A stretch of 64,000 nt of DNA, taken from Micromussa lordhowensis. Lineage: Eukaryota; Cnidaria; Anthozoa; Scleractinia; Lobophylliidae. The position numbers were made by a program, and so were the translations under genes. Positions 33,845-47,560 of the stretch are shown in pieces. The notes under the pieces are model-generated. The model was not told the origin of the DNA and did no database searches. It worked only from the letters and a program-made list of their open reading frames with translations. Each line of letters starts with the position of its first letter. Position 1 is the stretch's first letter. The stretch is taken from assembly GCA_964020085.1 (NCBI GenBank), contig OZ026597.1:19729021-19793020 (forward strand), in the 5' to 3' direction.

Positions 33845-36800
33845 TGGTCGTGGTATCATCGCTTTCATTTTCTATGGACTTTTTATTTTAAACTTTTCCT
33901 AAGCGCCCAAAGGTCGCATCTAATAGAATATTTAATATTGGAGTTTAGTTTTGTTTTCTGGGCGGAAAGGGAAGGAATTGTTACAATAACATCCGCCTGG
34001 GATGAAACACATGTTATTTTCCCTTACAACAATACTGACTAAAAGAAGACCTTTAATCCTGTAACGGCCAGACTGTCACAGTCTGAAATTACTATCTTAG
34101 GAAAGCTTCTGTCAAATGGTGTTTTGTTTTTCATTGTATCGACGTCGGTTTCCGTTGTCTGTTTTTCCCACCATGGACACTATTTCAGCTCAAGATTATC
34201 ATTTTAATCTTCGCATTTGTTTTTTTATGCGAGGCCAAAAATAATTTTACCTTAACGGAAGCGCCGTTTGGAGCGAAGTACAACGAATCGAAGTTTTCTG
34301 TCTTTTCCCCGGCTCTGATCCGTAACTAACACAGTTTTAGGTCAATTCATTATTTTTTTATCTGCGTATTTATAAATTGAGTTTGATTTCAACGGGAGGC
34401 CACTAACTGAAACGTTTTCAAAAGCGCTCTTAAGTAAAATTCAACAATATTTATCATTAATGTTATAAACCAGATCAAGCTGATATTTGCTTTGAAATAT
34501 TAATGTTCATCCGAGAATAGTCAGCCGCATGTATTCCAAAGCAAACCTCTTTAACTAAATTAAACCTTTCTCAAGGCTTACGTGACTTTTTATGAATATA
34601 TGCACACCGCAAAAGATAAATAAAAATTAAACACAATTTGTTATTTGTTTACCGCAATATTTCAATTGGAGCGGTTAGTGCGCATGCGCTTGGCCATCAG
34701 TAGCAAAACTGTTTTATCTACTGTTATATTCCAATTTGAGAATTATATGAGACTAAATTTAATTCATAATCTGTTGAGATAGTATTTGGCTATAACGTTG
34801 CTTCCTTAGGTTCGCTTGGGTCTTCTGTGGTGTATCTTGCAATTCGTATTATATTTCCTCGATTAAACACTCGGAGCATTTTCTTCAAATTTCTAGCTTT
34901 CCCTTGTCAATCTCCGTGATTGCACTAGCACTATTTTCTCTTACTTTGAATGTTAATTTTATTGCTTTTTAACGATAGGGATGGGTTTACATGATACGTG
35001 ACTTGCTATGTATACCCACTCTGTTTTGTGCGCAAATTTACACTAACAGTTCTGTAGCTTGATTCGATAATCCGACTCCGTCCGAGAAATTCAAGAATGT
35101 CATCAGCGTTTTCTCCTCCGTTTAATGCGCGTGTTTTAGTAATTGCTGTTCTTTAATTTTGGTGATTTTTTATTTTTATTTTCACAACCTGTTAAAGTTG
35201 TCAGCTTGCCAGACAGTCCGCCTGTAAAATAGGTGTAACTACCTCTTTTACGGCTTTTCATTCTGATTCAAAATCTCTCAGGGACTCACTGATCCGCAAC
35301 GTGCAAAGATTCTCCGTCGCTTCTTATATTTCAATCCTGATTTCAATTCTCTTCGGATTCAACATCTCAAAATACTGAAACTTTCCATTGTTTCCCGCGT
35401 ATAAACAGTTCACTTCGCGAAACAACAAGCAGTTGCTCGAACAGTTCTATCCGTAAAACCTTTTTTCACAAGAAAATTGTAAAATGTCAGGTGAAGCCGA
35501 ATTTCCTGTCTGTGTATTTGTTGTTAAATTTAAATCATTAGAAAGCCGTTTTGCTTCCTATAAAAAGGAAACATTATATTCAGTTGAACAACCATTTAGT
35601 TCAGATGTTCAATAATTTATGCTTTTCAGTGGTTTCAATGGCTCTAGGTTGCACCAATCGTATTCTGTGTTGTGTTCATTTCACGCACGTGTGCTAAATG
35701 TGGGGTTATTGTTACTTAGACCACAGTTCCTTACGGCTCCACAACCTCTCGTTCAGTCAGTTTGAATCTTTGATATTTTTCTCCCCGAGGCGGAAGTCTA
35801 CCGAAATCAAAGGCCCTTCACCCGCTCTTCCTGTTTTACTCAGGTGAAGAAGAAAACAGGTAGGTAATTTATGCGCGTGGTTCTAAATTTTTTGACCTTA
35901 AAATTTACATTAAGAAATTTATGAATGTTGAGAAAACAATTACACCTAATATAAATTTTTTTCTTTTTTGGTCCAAGCACCAAGAAATTTTTTTTTGTAG
36001 TTGCAAGTGGTTTCATCGACAAGTCGGTTTACACAGATTGTAAAAGGCGATCTGCACTTGATATTTTTATAGCCGTAATGAAAATGAATACATGTTGATA
36101 AGAAATCGACTTGAAATTGATTCAAATAAATTTGCAGAATTTGGCCCCATTGTCATCGCTGTCTCCGTTGCCTTGTAAATTTAAGTTCTAGCCCAGGTGA
36201 TTTTGTCGATAGTGACTAATTGGTTTCGAAGTGGTTTCAATAAAATATTCGCTTTCGAGAGTGGCAGTCCAAGGGCGGCTATTCTTCAAGGTCAATGTGC
36301 TGTGTATTGATTCACAGAAAACTACTAGAGAATTAATAACCATGGCTGTCCAAGACTGTTACGGTTGACTGCCCGTAAACAATAGTATTACGCCTTGGCA
36401 GCACTCCAGAACAAACCTCTCCCGGGTAAGAAAACAACACATTACACCCCCAAACAGAGTTGTTTTTGTCACCAAGACAGGCGCATAAATTTAATTTCTA
36501 CCCGCAAATTCGCGCAATATATTAATGGCATACCGCAGAAGAAACAAAATTAATCAATGTCTGCGCGTTCTATTGGGTTTTGTCAAGAAGTCCGAAAGCG
36601 TTAGTTCGAAGCTGTCAGACGTTTCCAATTTTAGACTTGTTCCTCGTTTTAGTTGCTGTTTTACTTTGGCGATATTCAATGAATTTAAGGATAGCCAAGT
36701 GTGATATCAAGGACGGTGCTGCCGATAATTTCTAAATTTTTTAAAGAAAATGTTAAAATTCACGAAAAAAACTTTCTGATTGTCAAGCCATGGCGGTGCG

Positions 36801-39800
36801 GTATGACATTGCGTGTCAAGCGTGACATGATAATGGTGCGATCTGATTGGTCAGTTCCGTTACTGATTGGTCGTGAGGCTCATATCCCGCCCGACCCTTT
36901 TGTAGCTCGCATCTCTTTTCACTCGTCCTGTTGAAACTGCTGTAAAATCTTTATTTTTGGACGAAAAACGGAACAGTTACTACCACTAGAACCCCGGCGA
37001 ATTGGACTAACCATTGGAGTCAAAGGAGCGAAGTTTCACGAGGTTTGCATCACGTTTTATGTTTTTTTATCTCCGTCTTGAAGCAATTGGTATTTCAAGC
37101 ATCTTTGAATGTGTATGGCGTGAATTGTAAAATCTAGAAATTCTCAGGAAATTCCGTGTTTCTGTCGGAAGTCTTTTCATGAATGGTTCTCGGATGCAAA
37201 TTGTCCATGGTGAACATTTTATAAGAGCGTTTCTTTCAGTTCGAAAGACGAAAATCGTAATTTTACGGAGTGATCGACGAATATGTAATGTTATGAATAA
37301 CAAACATTGCTGGCCGATTTGAATTTCTAATTTTGTCACATTCGGTGAAAGATTTGTATACAGTTTATCACCCACGTAAAATCGACTTTTTGCCTAAGAG
37401 ACAATTTTAATCGGGCTGGAAAGTCTCAGGTGATAGTTATTCGTTGCCGCGAACACAGTTTTCTCTTTCTTCAATTCCCTGTTGCTCGACGTGAATTTAA
37501 GCTTGTGTTTTTGTGTTTTACAGATTATTCCGCTTGTGAAGTTTTAACCTTTGAGACAAATGGTGCAGTGTTTTTCCTGTGACAGGCAGAGGTTAGATAT
37601 TTGTCCATTTTATCTACGGTAATAAGTTCTCCATATTACTCTTCAACGCCACCAAGTGACCTGTGAACAGTTCAAGCGTTTTTTACGTGAACGTTAGTTT
37701 GTGTCTTGCAATAGTAAAACATTTTACAGAACAGTGATTTGCAACTATTCTCCCAAAAAATGGGTCCCTGCATAATTCTCTCAAATTTGCCGACAATTGA
37801 TGGACATGATAAACGATCGAGTTATTAAAATGTGTTGATATTTTGTTTAGATAACTCGGGATAACTCGATACATGTTCGCAAATCTTGCATGCCAGGGGG
37901 GGTCTTATATTCGCGACCGTCTGCTTGAATAAAACTTTTGAAGTGTCTGCCATTCTTTTAGCTGTTTTCATTTATATTTTTAAATGTACTACTTGAATGT
38001 TACACTTTATTATTCCGAGCGGAACTTTCTACTGGAGTAAAATAGCATCTTGTTTTCTAAACTTCATCGACCATTTGGGCGAGACACTGACGTAAGCAAA
38101 GTTCAAATCCTTTTATAAGTTCAGACCACGTCACATCGTCATGCTTTTAAACTCGTTTGGTATGTCCTAAAACTACCATCAGCCCGATTAACGGATTTAA
38201 CCTTTCTGAAATGAAGTTTTGCGACACGATTCTGGCAATCACCTTTCCATTAGTGATTTTTTCTTATGTGCAGCTGGATTATTTTTAAACCCTTTTGCCT
38301 AGAAAAAAAAAATGTTACTAATTTTACATGCCTTATCGATCCGTGGACGATAATCACTTTAAGAAAACCCCGCAAGAAACTGGATTTCGTTTCTGTACTT
38401 CCTTACGGTTCAAACTGTGAAAACAACTTAACGTGAAGTGATTTAATAGCTTTCGCGTTTTGATAAAGCGATCAAACATTGCGCGATATTGGTTATCTAC
38501 GCTGTCGCTCAGGTAAATCTTTTGTGGAGTATTGTCTTCTGTGTTTTTTCCCAGTGGCGGGCTTGACTTTGTTGCCCCCTCGTTTATTTGAACAGTTGGT
38601 GCAAAACTGACTGACCAATGAAATGCCTTCCTTTGTTCTCTTCACATGATAACCATTGTTAATTGTTCTTGAGGGTCTTTGTATTGTAACTTTTGTTTTC
38701 AAGCAAAACTTCAATGTCAGGAATCAAGGCTATACTGTGAAAATGCTAAGAAATCTTATGCCTTGGGCTGTCACACATTTTAGATGCATTGGCTAAGACA
38801 ATTTTTGTGTGTTTTATGTAGTTTAGCGTAGAAGAAAAAAGAGATCTTGAGTGCAATGAGTTGTGAAGTGAAGCGTGGCCTCCTTAAGTGTGTTTGTGAA
38901 GTGACCTGTGACAAATTTGCATTTATTTTTATAAATATTTAAAACAGCATGTTTTTACCAATCATAGTAACTAATAGTTTCAACAAAATAAGTTACTTTT
39001 TCCTAGCTGTGTTGTATACCACCTAATATTGTGTGAGCGTTTTTTTTTATCAGCATGTCTGAGTTGTGAGATGTTGTTTAGTGTTTTTTACAGCTGAAGT
39101 GTGCCATCCTGTGTTTTTCTTTTTATTTCCGGTAACCATAATTCTTACTGGTAACATGTGGCAGGGTTTAGTTTAAGAAAAATATAACATCAAGTACATG
39201 TGGTTTGACAGTAATTAAAATGTTTTAATTTTAGCTAGGTGTGTTTGGTTTTCTTTCTGGTGTTGTGTGTTGATACAGACAAATGTCACAAGGCTGTTTA
39301 ACCGAAAGATCTTAATTCTCCTACTAAGGCCAATATATTTTCAAGGAGGTGCAGTGATGAGAAAAATATAAGCATTAAGTGGATGTCTTGAATGTAACTC
39401 AAAATTCTTTGAATCAATGAAAAGAGAAATGTTCAGATAAGAGGTTTTGCACTTCTATGTTTTTTTATTTCAAGCTTTCATATCAAATGAAAGGACACTT
39501 GCCAAGGAAGCTATTTATAATCAATGTAAGATATCTTTTAGTAATAAATATGCAAAAATTTTTTCTGTGTTGCTGATATTATGCTTGACACCATATCAAT
39601 AACAAAGAATAACGTTTTAGCAATGAGGTTATTATTGTTCTTAGGAAAACAAGCACTATTTTGTACTATCTTTGTTTAAATAGTTTTCTTCACAATTGAA
39701 GATTGTATTATTAGGCAATCTAGATCTCTAGACTAGTGAATTTTTTTCCTGCAAATTTGCATGTTCTAGTGACATCTAAGAGACGTATAATTAGCTCCAT

Positions 39801-40467
39801 ACATGTAAATTAGCAAAAAATATTGATTCTGTTACTTTGTCTCTCAGGAAACTGAAGAAAACAACTTAAACAAAGGGTTTTTTATGCTAGCTAGCCATGC
39901 AAGTCTAGTCAACAATCAATATCAAGAAAATATCGAACTCTCCCTTAGCAAAAGTTAGTTTAGTGGTTAATTACTGTTAAATTATACTGCTTAGAGCTGT
40001 TGAAAATTTCAAGCATGCAAATGGATGTCTATTTGTAGGTTTAATATCCGAGGATAGGAAATCTCTTACATGTACATGTAGCTTGAATGAAGAAGCAACT
40101 ACTGTACTAGGCTGGACTACTTTGAAAAGCTTTCATTTCACATATAACATGTTGATGTGTTGATCACTGAACTAAGAGAGGGAATGAGACCTTGCTAAGA
40201 AAAAGAATGACATCCCCAAAACCAGATTGTATTTTAAATACAGTGGTCATCAGTATGGACTTTTGATTTTCCATTGTGATAGTGAGGATTATTTGTGACT
40301 TAATATGTTTAAAACATGTTTTATTACCAAGGAAGGGCGAGCTGTATTTTAATTATTCCAGTGGAATACTGTAATATTTATTTATCTTACATGTATATGC
40401 AGCTCAGACCATTACCTTGAAAAAAAAGCATACACACACATCCAATATTTCCCCAATATGGACCTCA

Positions 40468-41134
40468 TAGTGGTGGGAATTGGTTGACATTTCAAAATCG
40501 ATCGTCGGAAATAATCGGATTGCCCCAACCGATCGATCATCGATTATAATCAGAAAAATCTACCAATAAGCATTCCTACCTAGAAGTCAAAGAAAAAAGC
40601 ATTTAAACATGTTGTAAGCTTAGTAAACTCAGACTGCAGGTTATTTAGTTCAAGATAACATTGCAGCAGTGAGACTGACGCGAAATCAACAAAACACACG
40701 TGCCACAAACCTTTGTTGGCGTATTTCTTTCTGCAGAGCCTACAGATTATCTTAACCATATCCAAGTTTTCCTTTGTTTTGGGCCCTTCCTTCACTCAGT
40801 AAAAACCAAAATATTCCCACACTTTTGACCTGGCTAGCGACAGATCTCCAACTCCAGCAACATGTAAGCGAGGCAGGTCTGAACACATTCAACATTATAT
40901 CTGCTGTTATGACTTAGAAGTTAGGAGTCCACGAAAAAGGCAACCCACACCAAGTTATTAAACATACATTTTTATTGATTTTAATACTTTTATTTGTCCC
41001 CAATAAATTTTTAATTTTGCTGCAAAAAGTTCAAGCGACGCGACAATCGATTATGCTTTTTTCATAGTCGATTGTCATGTGGCTTGAACTTTTTGATCAA
41101 CTTTTGATTATAATCAATCACCGGCCCACCACTA
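40468..41134. mobile_element. hAT-like element with a BED-type finger remnant
   Basis: The ends TAGTGGTGGG and CCCACCACTA are inverse. The 8-bp flanks GGACCTCA and GGACCTTG match at six of eight positions, fitting a hAT target duplication. On the minus strand near 40690-40795, ENLDMVKIICRLCRKKYANK looks like the first half of a BED zinc finger of a hAT transposase. It lies directly upstream of the gene 2 start exon and is presumably decayed. Confidence 0.55.
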
Positions 41135-41214
41135 GGACCTTGTACTACTTACATGTAATACAGATTTATAATAAAAAATTGATTGTATTGATCTTTGTCT
41201 TTGAATTCCTTTAG

Positions 41215-41286
41215 AATCATGAATAAATAATCAGTGAATTTGTGGTCCAAGACTCGAGGCAACAGACAGCTAGCCGTGGTGTATAA
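41215..41286 (+). promoter_or_regulatory. 5' UTR of gene 2 with a short upstream ORF
   Basis: A good acceptor (TTTGAATTCCTTTAG) ends at 41214, suggesting that an untranslated upstream exon is joined here. Within the 72-base leader, ATGAATAAATAA at 41219-41230 is a three-codon upstream ORF. The main ATG follows at 41287, doubled by ATG at 41290. Confidence 0.5.
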
Positions 41287-41982
41287 ATGATGACTGTTTC
41301 AGTTGGTTTAACATCTTGTACACCTCAGGCTAAGGATCTGGAAAAAGTAAAAAAGGATAACTTTGATAAAGAAGGAAAAGACTTCAAAAATGACATCGCT
41401 ACATGTAATGGGCAAAGAACAGATGATTTAACCTTGTCATCAAAAATTGTTGAAAACATCGAAAATGCATCCAGCAAGGTCATCAGTTCTTCTGATGTGT
41501 ACTCTGGACCCTCCAAGGAAGATGCAGTTGTGACTAATCGAGTGGATACCCCTGAGACAAACAATGTGAGCGTCAACCCTAGTAGTAAGACAATAAAGCA
41601 AGGTCGAGTGGTCAGTCGTGGGAGAAGGAAAAGTGACAACAAGGAGTACAGCCAAAAGTCCCAAGGGGGTGGAAGAAATCGTGGAAGGAAGATCTCCAAA
41701 GGCACCAGAGATTACGAGAACAGTTCAAGCAATGGTGGGAATTCTGGAGCAGATGGCAATGGAGAAGATAATGGTAGTGACGATGATGATGAAGATGATG
41801 ATGCAGATGAAGATGACGATGATGATGATGAAGATGATGACGATGAGGCAGAAGATGACGAAGACGATGAAGAAGAAGAGGAAAGTAAAAATGAGGATGA
41901 CGATGATGATATATCTTTAAATGGGAATGAAAAGAATGTGAAGGAAACGAAAATCAAGCAGGAGCCATCAGATGATCAAGAG
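41287..41982 (+). CDS. ZNF608/609: Gene 2 exon 1: N-terminal region with acidic tract
   Basis: It encodes residues 1-232. After a Ser/Lys-rich start and an Arg/Gly patch ([15 protein letters not shown]), a run of Asp and Glu from about residue 165 to 209 is encoded by imperfect GATGAC/GATGAA repeats, so it may vary in length between individuals. The exon ends with IKQEPSDD, a psi-K-x-E sumoylation-type motif. The tract is low-complexity and says little about function. Confidence 0.85.
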
Positions 41983-44900
41983 GTACTGTTAGTACTATTA
42001 CTGTTAGTATGCTCAGTTAATGTACATAAAACTAGCCTGTGTAGCAGCTGTTTCCTTTCCTTTTCCAGGCAGTGAGATCAAACAAGCTAATGACCAATTG
42101 GTTTAGCAAAGGAGCACGCCTGGGGTGAGCAAAAAATTGGGGAGAAGTGGGCAGGGGTTAGCAAGAAGTGGGAGGGGGTGGGGAGAAAGGAATCGCCTGC
42201 AGTCAATCCCAAACATTTTACCGAACTCTGTTCGCCCACGAGCGGAGAACAATAGTGCAATTTGTATTTTTTGGGGCAGTCAGTAAAATGTCTGGGATTG
42301 AATGCAGGCGATTCGCTCACCATCCCCCCTCCTCCCCCTCCCCCTGCTTCTTATTTTTCACACTCTTTCGCAGTTTCATTCCCTTCGCATGCTTTTTTAG
42401 AAACACCTGCTATGCAAGCTAACATAACACAGGAGTAAAACTCTGACTAATTAATGTCGGAAAGATTCTAATCTTGTGCACACATACAGGGCAAGTCATA
42501 TAAATAAATACTAAAGGATGGGACTAAAAATATTTTTCAGGAGTCCATAAAGCCAAGATAGACTAACCACACAGTCTTCTTTTAATTGTGTGGAGAACCA
42601 GAAAACAATTAGAACTGTTATGTATTTAATTTGTTCTGGCCTGAGACATTTTCTTCTTGCATGTACATGGGGATATTCTTTGAAACCCTACCAATCCTTA
42701 GTTACAGGGTCAGAGATGGGTAAAAGGATTTCAGAGGAAAGTTTTCAGTTGAGTGTCATAAAACCAAAATCAAACCAATTACTTGCTAATTAGACTACTC
42801 AGCAAACCTCAAACTGTAGTCAAAACCAAAACCAAAACCAAATTAAGTGCTTGATTTCTTTAGACACTCAATTGAAAACCACTCAAAGTCTAAATTGAAA
42901 CTTTTTAATGCAAGTTTCTTATGTCAATGGAGATAATCAATTTGTCCCAGCAAATGTTTCCTGCCGGACTACAAGGATTCATGACGGGTTTGGATGGCAA
43001 TATTCCATTAGCCAATCTTCTAGAAAAGCTGCCCAACTCAGTGTGTCCAGGAGATGAAAACAGTTCATTGCCTGCAGCTCCTGGTGTCCCTGTGACTCTC
43101 CATGGGATAGTCTGTCACGAAATTGGAGGTAAGAGTCCTACATGGAGCTGTATTTTTTTTTTTTTTTTGCCATTCGTTTGATCACTAGGTCTTGGCGTGA
43201 TTTGGTTATGGGGTAATTACTAATATATAGATTTAGCCAAGCCAAGAACAAGTAGAACTCCTGATTGCAGTAAGTTAACCATAAAAGAAAAGAGGATTTG
43301 TTTTTCTTGGATCAGAAACTCAAAAAGATCATTTGTGAGCATGTTATTGTTCAGCATGTGTTTTCACTGTTTTTTTTCCAATTAAAATAATTTTAACAAA
43401 CCATACCCAATAAGCATACCCAATAGTTTTCAAGATTGTAGAAATTACGTACACAACATATCAGGGACTTTCCAAGAGATGAGTGTGCAAGCAATTGTTC
43501 ATTCTCATATATGTTGCATGTTGTGTGTTTATTTCAGGAGTATTGGTTGTGAATATCAAATGGAGAAACAAATTTTATTGTGGCTCTCTGATGGATTGTT
43601 CTAGACATGCATGGGCAAGTCCAAGGTATTGGATTAATCGTTGCATTAACTTCATTTTGTAATTATTACTTACAGCCTCTAAAGTGAATTTCAAACTGAC
43701 TTGGAAAAAGGCACATGTTTTCTGCATGTTACCCACTGACATTGTCAGTCACACTGTCTACTTATCTGTATCACAGAAAAATTCAGTATTTTTCAAGGCT
43801 GCAAGTGAGTCTACCACTACCACTTCCACTACCAGTACCATACAGCACCTAAAAATTATACATCATCACTCTCACTCCTCCCTGCATGCTCATTCACACA
43901 ATACACTTTGTGCATTATTTTGCATCCTTTTTGCCACAGATTTCCGGCCATGGACGGAGGTGAAAATGAAATGAAAATGGGTGGAAAAGGTGGTAAAGGA
44001 AAGAGAAGACAGAAAAATAGCTTGGTATCCTCATCTGCAGGAAATGTCAATAAAGAAGGTAACTAAATGTGACTGAACTAATGACAGTCTACTGATCACA
44101 AATGTTTCCTGAAGTTATGTTTTCTTTGAAACCTAATTTGTTATTGCAGCCACACCTCTGAAGCACAAACTTCGTGGTCGAAAGAGAGGCGTGTCTGGCT
44201 GTCCTCCTCCAAAATCCCAAGGTTTTAAAGGAATGGGAAAAAGAAGGTCCAAAAACATGGATGATGATGATGATGGCCCTCGTCCTGGAAAGCGAAGCTG
44301 TACAATGAAGACAACAGTATCCCCTCAACCATCTCCCACCTTGATTGAATGTCCTGAACCTGGGTGTGACAAAAAGTACAAGCATATCAATGGTTTGCGC
44401 TATCATCAAGCACATGCACACTTGGAAGAAGTGAGTGGATTGTATGAAGTGATGTATATGTTGTAGTTTAATTTCCAGCAACATTTTAAATTGTATGAAA
44501 AAAGGAAATTGTTCAACCGCATGTAATAAACATCTTCTAGTGAGTCAGATCTGCCTTCTTACCAAGCTTTGGGTTACGTTTGTAATGAAGTTGGGCATTT
44601 TGTAGATCAATGAACTGAACTTATAGTTACATGTACATGTAGCTTGTCACTTCACAAATGTTGTGTTTTTTCACTTCTTTTCAATCTAGTCCAACCAATC
44701 AGATGAAAGATCTGCAAGCACCAGTCCCTCCCCTGTAGAAGAGTTCAAAGAACCTGATACTAAGCCTGGTTTTAAAGGAAGGACATCACGTGTCAGTGCA
44801 AGAGCAAGGAGTGTGTCTCCATCGCTAGCTGCTGCTCTTGCCGCCATTAATGAGAGGAAGAATGATGCATCATCCAAAGTATCAGGTAGCAAGAAAAAGG

Positions 44901-47286
44901 AAATCGCTGAACCATGTTTGGATTCGACAATTTCAAAGGAAGCTAAAGAATCCAACTTGACCATTCCTACAAATGAGGAAGACAGTGCTATGGAAGACAC
45001 TTCTGTATCATTTGTGGAAAGCTCAGATAAATGTCAACAGGCTTGTGAACATGAGATCAGGAAGGAAAATGATAGCCAAAAAAATAGTGATCAAGCCAAA
45101 CACATTGATTCAAAGTCTGGCTTTAAGCCAGTACTAGACGAGCAGCAAATTGCAGTGAAGAATTTGGAAAAGGATCAGGTCAAGGACTCTACTATCTTGA
45201 CTACCTGTACAACAACCACAGCTGTAGTACTATCAAGTGAAATGCCAGACACCAGCACAGTTGGAATCAAATCTGAGCCTTCCCAGGGCAGTCAAGAGGT
45301 ATGGGAGACTGAACTTATTGACAGTGGATTTAGTGTCGCAACTGGCAGTGGAAAATCCCACAACATGGAGGAGACAATTAGTCAGGTCGAGGACATGGAG
45401 AAAGCTCTTGGTGAGAGTAGTTTTAGTGGCAAACGGTCTAACAACCAGCTTAGCATTCCTGGTATGCAGCCAGTGGATTTGCGGCAGGCTGTCGACACTG
45501 GAGTGGGTCTTATTAACCAGCTCGGCATTGAAGTTGAGGATATCAGCGAGAATGAAGAAGATATTGATCCTGGCCAAGGTAAAAGCTACTTAACACACAC
45601 AGGGTTTCTTAATCAAGATATAAATGCAGCATTATTTTTACGATTGAATGCTTGCTGAATAAATAGGCGGATTCCAAATGTATATGTTGTAGGTCAAAAT
45701 GAAATTCAGGTTAAAATGGTTTTAACCTAGTTTGATTCTCAATTTCCTTTGTCTTCTAACCCTAATTATTCATGATCCTTGAATAATTAGGGTTAAGAGA
45801 CAAAGGAATTTCATTTTAACCTGACTTTCATTTTGACCTACATGTACAACATATACATGTAGGCAACATGACTATACTACACGTACATGTAAACACCAAG
45901 TACACTGTAGCAGTGTCCATTTCTGATATCTGGTACATTTTACATGTACTCTTCCTAAAGTAGTAGGACTGAATGTTTGCCATCTTTAGAGTAACAGAAC
46001 TACTCAGCCATGGCATGATATGAAGTACAACTAGACTCTGGTCCCAGACACAAACATACCGTTAAAATCTGATTGTATGGAAGGGGTGACATTACTGTAC
46101 TTTTCAAAGTCATGTGAACTCTGAAGTTCAGAACTAAGCTAACTGTTGCTACTGCCAGTCGTTATTACAAGAATTATCAACAAACCTTTTAAAGCGCAAC
46201 AAAATGGATCAAAGTCTATCAACTGAGAGGTCTGTTAAGATGGTCCTGTTAGTTGAAATTTAAATTTCAGAGTTCACTTGATTTTGAAAAGCTCAGTGCA
46301 TGTATATGGACTGACTGAGCTATTTTGCTTTTTGCACATGACATTATTTTCTAAAATCCAAAATTAAAGAGCCACCAAAGTTTTTATCCTCATCAGGCAT
46401 AAAAGGGGGTAAATTTATATCTGTTAACAACTTTTTAGCTCAGTAGCTTCCTTCATCTGGAAACAAGCACATTTTGAATTTGCTGTGCATGACATATACA
46501 TGTAGCTACAAATATGTTTGTCGAAAACTGTATACATGTAGTTACCTCGTGATTTTTAGCCTTTTTACTCATGGATGTTATGTAACATGGATGTTATGTA
46601 ACTCATGGATGTTATGTAACATCCATGAGTGTAGGGGGCAATCGGATGGCACTCGATCACTCACTCACTCACTCACTCGATTCTGATTAATTTATTCATT
46701 AAACTGGATTAAATCGTTTCTCCCAACCCTCCCCTGCTTAGTATGGTTCTTGTCCTAGGCACTTTGTGGGGTAGGTTCAGCAGGTTTTAGCGGGGTACTA
46801 GAAAGACAAATTTTTTGTCCGACAACATGGAGTTCATACATATGGCGGCTAACGCGGCACGAAGATGGTTTTTGGTTCAACTCATGGAGTTGTAAAATTG
46901 AAATTTGTCAAGCTAAGCAGCAGTAGATGTAACAAATGGACATGGAAAGACAAGAAGCATAGCGCTCGTCAAAAACCCATATGTAAATTTATATTGAAAG
47001 GTCAAGGTGTTTTTTCATTAGACGTAAACAAAATTCTCCGATTACAAGTCACGCTAAACTCACGCTACGCAAAGAATGTAATCAGATACTCTTTTTTTCG
47101 TATATTTGCTGAAGGACAGGAGAGTCACGTTTCGCAGACAGTGTAAGTAACCGCGTTTTTTAACCGCGTTTTTTTAAAGCGCAGTTTTCAACCGCATACT
47201 GCGGTTCTTGTTCTTCCTGATTCGTGACGTGAAGGTTTTGTGTGATCCGTGAAGAACCTGAAATATTTAACAATTATTCCACGAGC

Positions 47287-47344
<58 letters not shown>

Positions 47345-47526
47345 AATCATCTCATATCCAACAAGCGCGAGTAGAATAATTGTTTTATTAAAAACGCCCC
47401 AAAAAATAAAGAACTAGACTACAATGAAAACAAAAAGGCCCAAAAAATCACGCATACGCACGCCATTTTTGTAGATCATGGTATAATGGCTCATATACCA
47501 TGATGGCTAAGCCAATGAAAAGTCTC

Positions 47527-47560
<34 letters not shown>

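Larger units (their letters stand above)
32089..41214. other. 9-kb region without recognised coding sequence between the two genes
   Basis: It includes the gene 1 3' end and, by position, probably the promoter and untranslated first exon(s) of gene 2. Apart from the palindrome at 33541-33844 and the hAT-like element at 40468-41134 it is low in repeats compared with the flanking introns, and no open frame exceeds about 100 codons. I could not identify a promoter, CpG-rich start or splice donor with confidence. Confidence 0.45.

Noticed and set aside
41712..41957. Antisense poly-Ser open frame
   Set aside because: Shadow of the Asp/Glu-coding GAT/GAC repeat of gene 2 exon 1.
46865..47146. 93-codon forward open frame, possibly an exon
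   Set aside because: No recognisable domain and no phase-compatible splice pair with gene 2 exons 6 and 7, which join cleanly without it.
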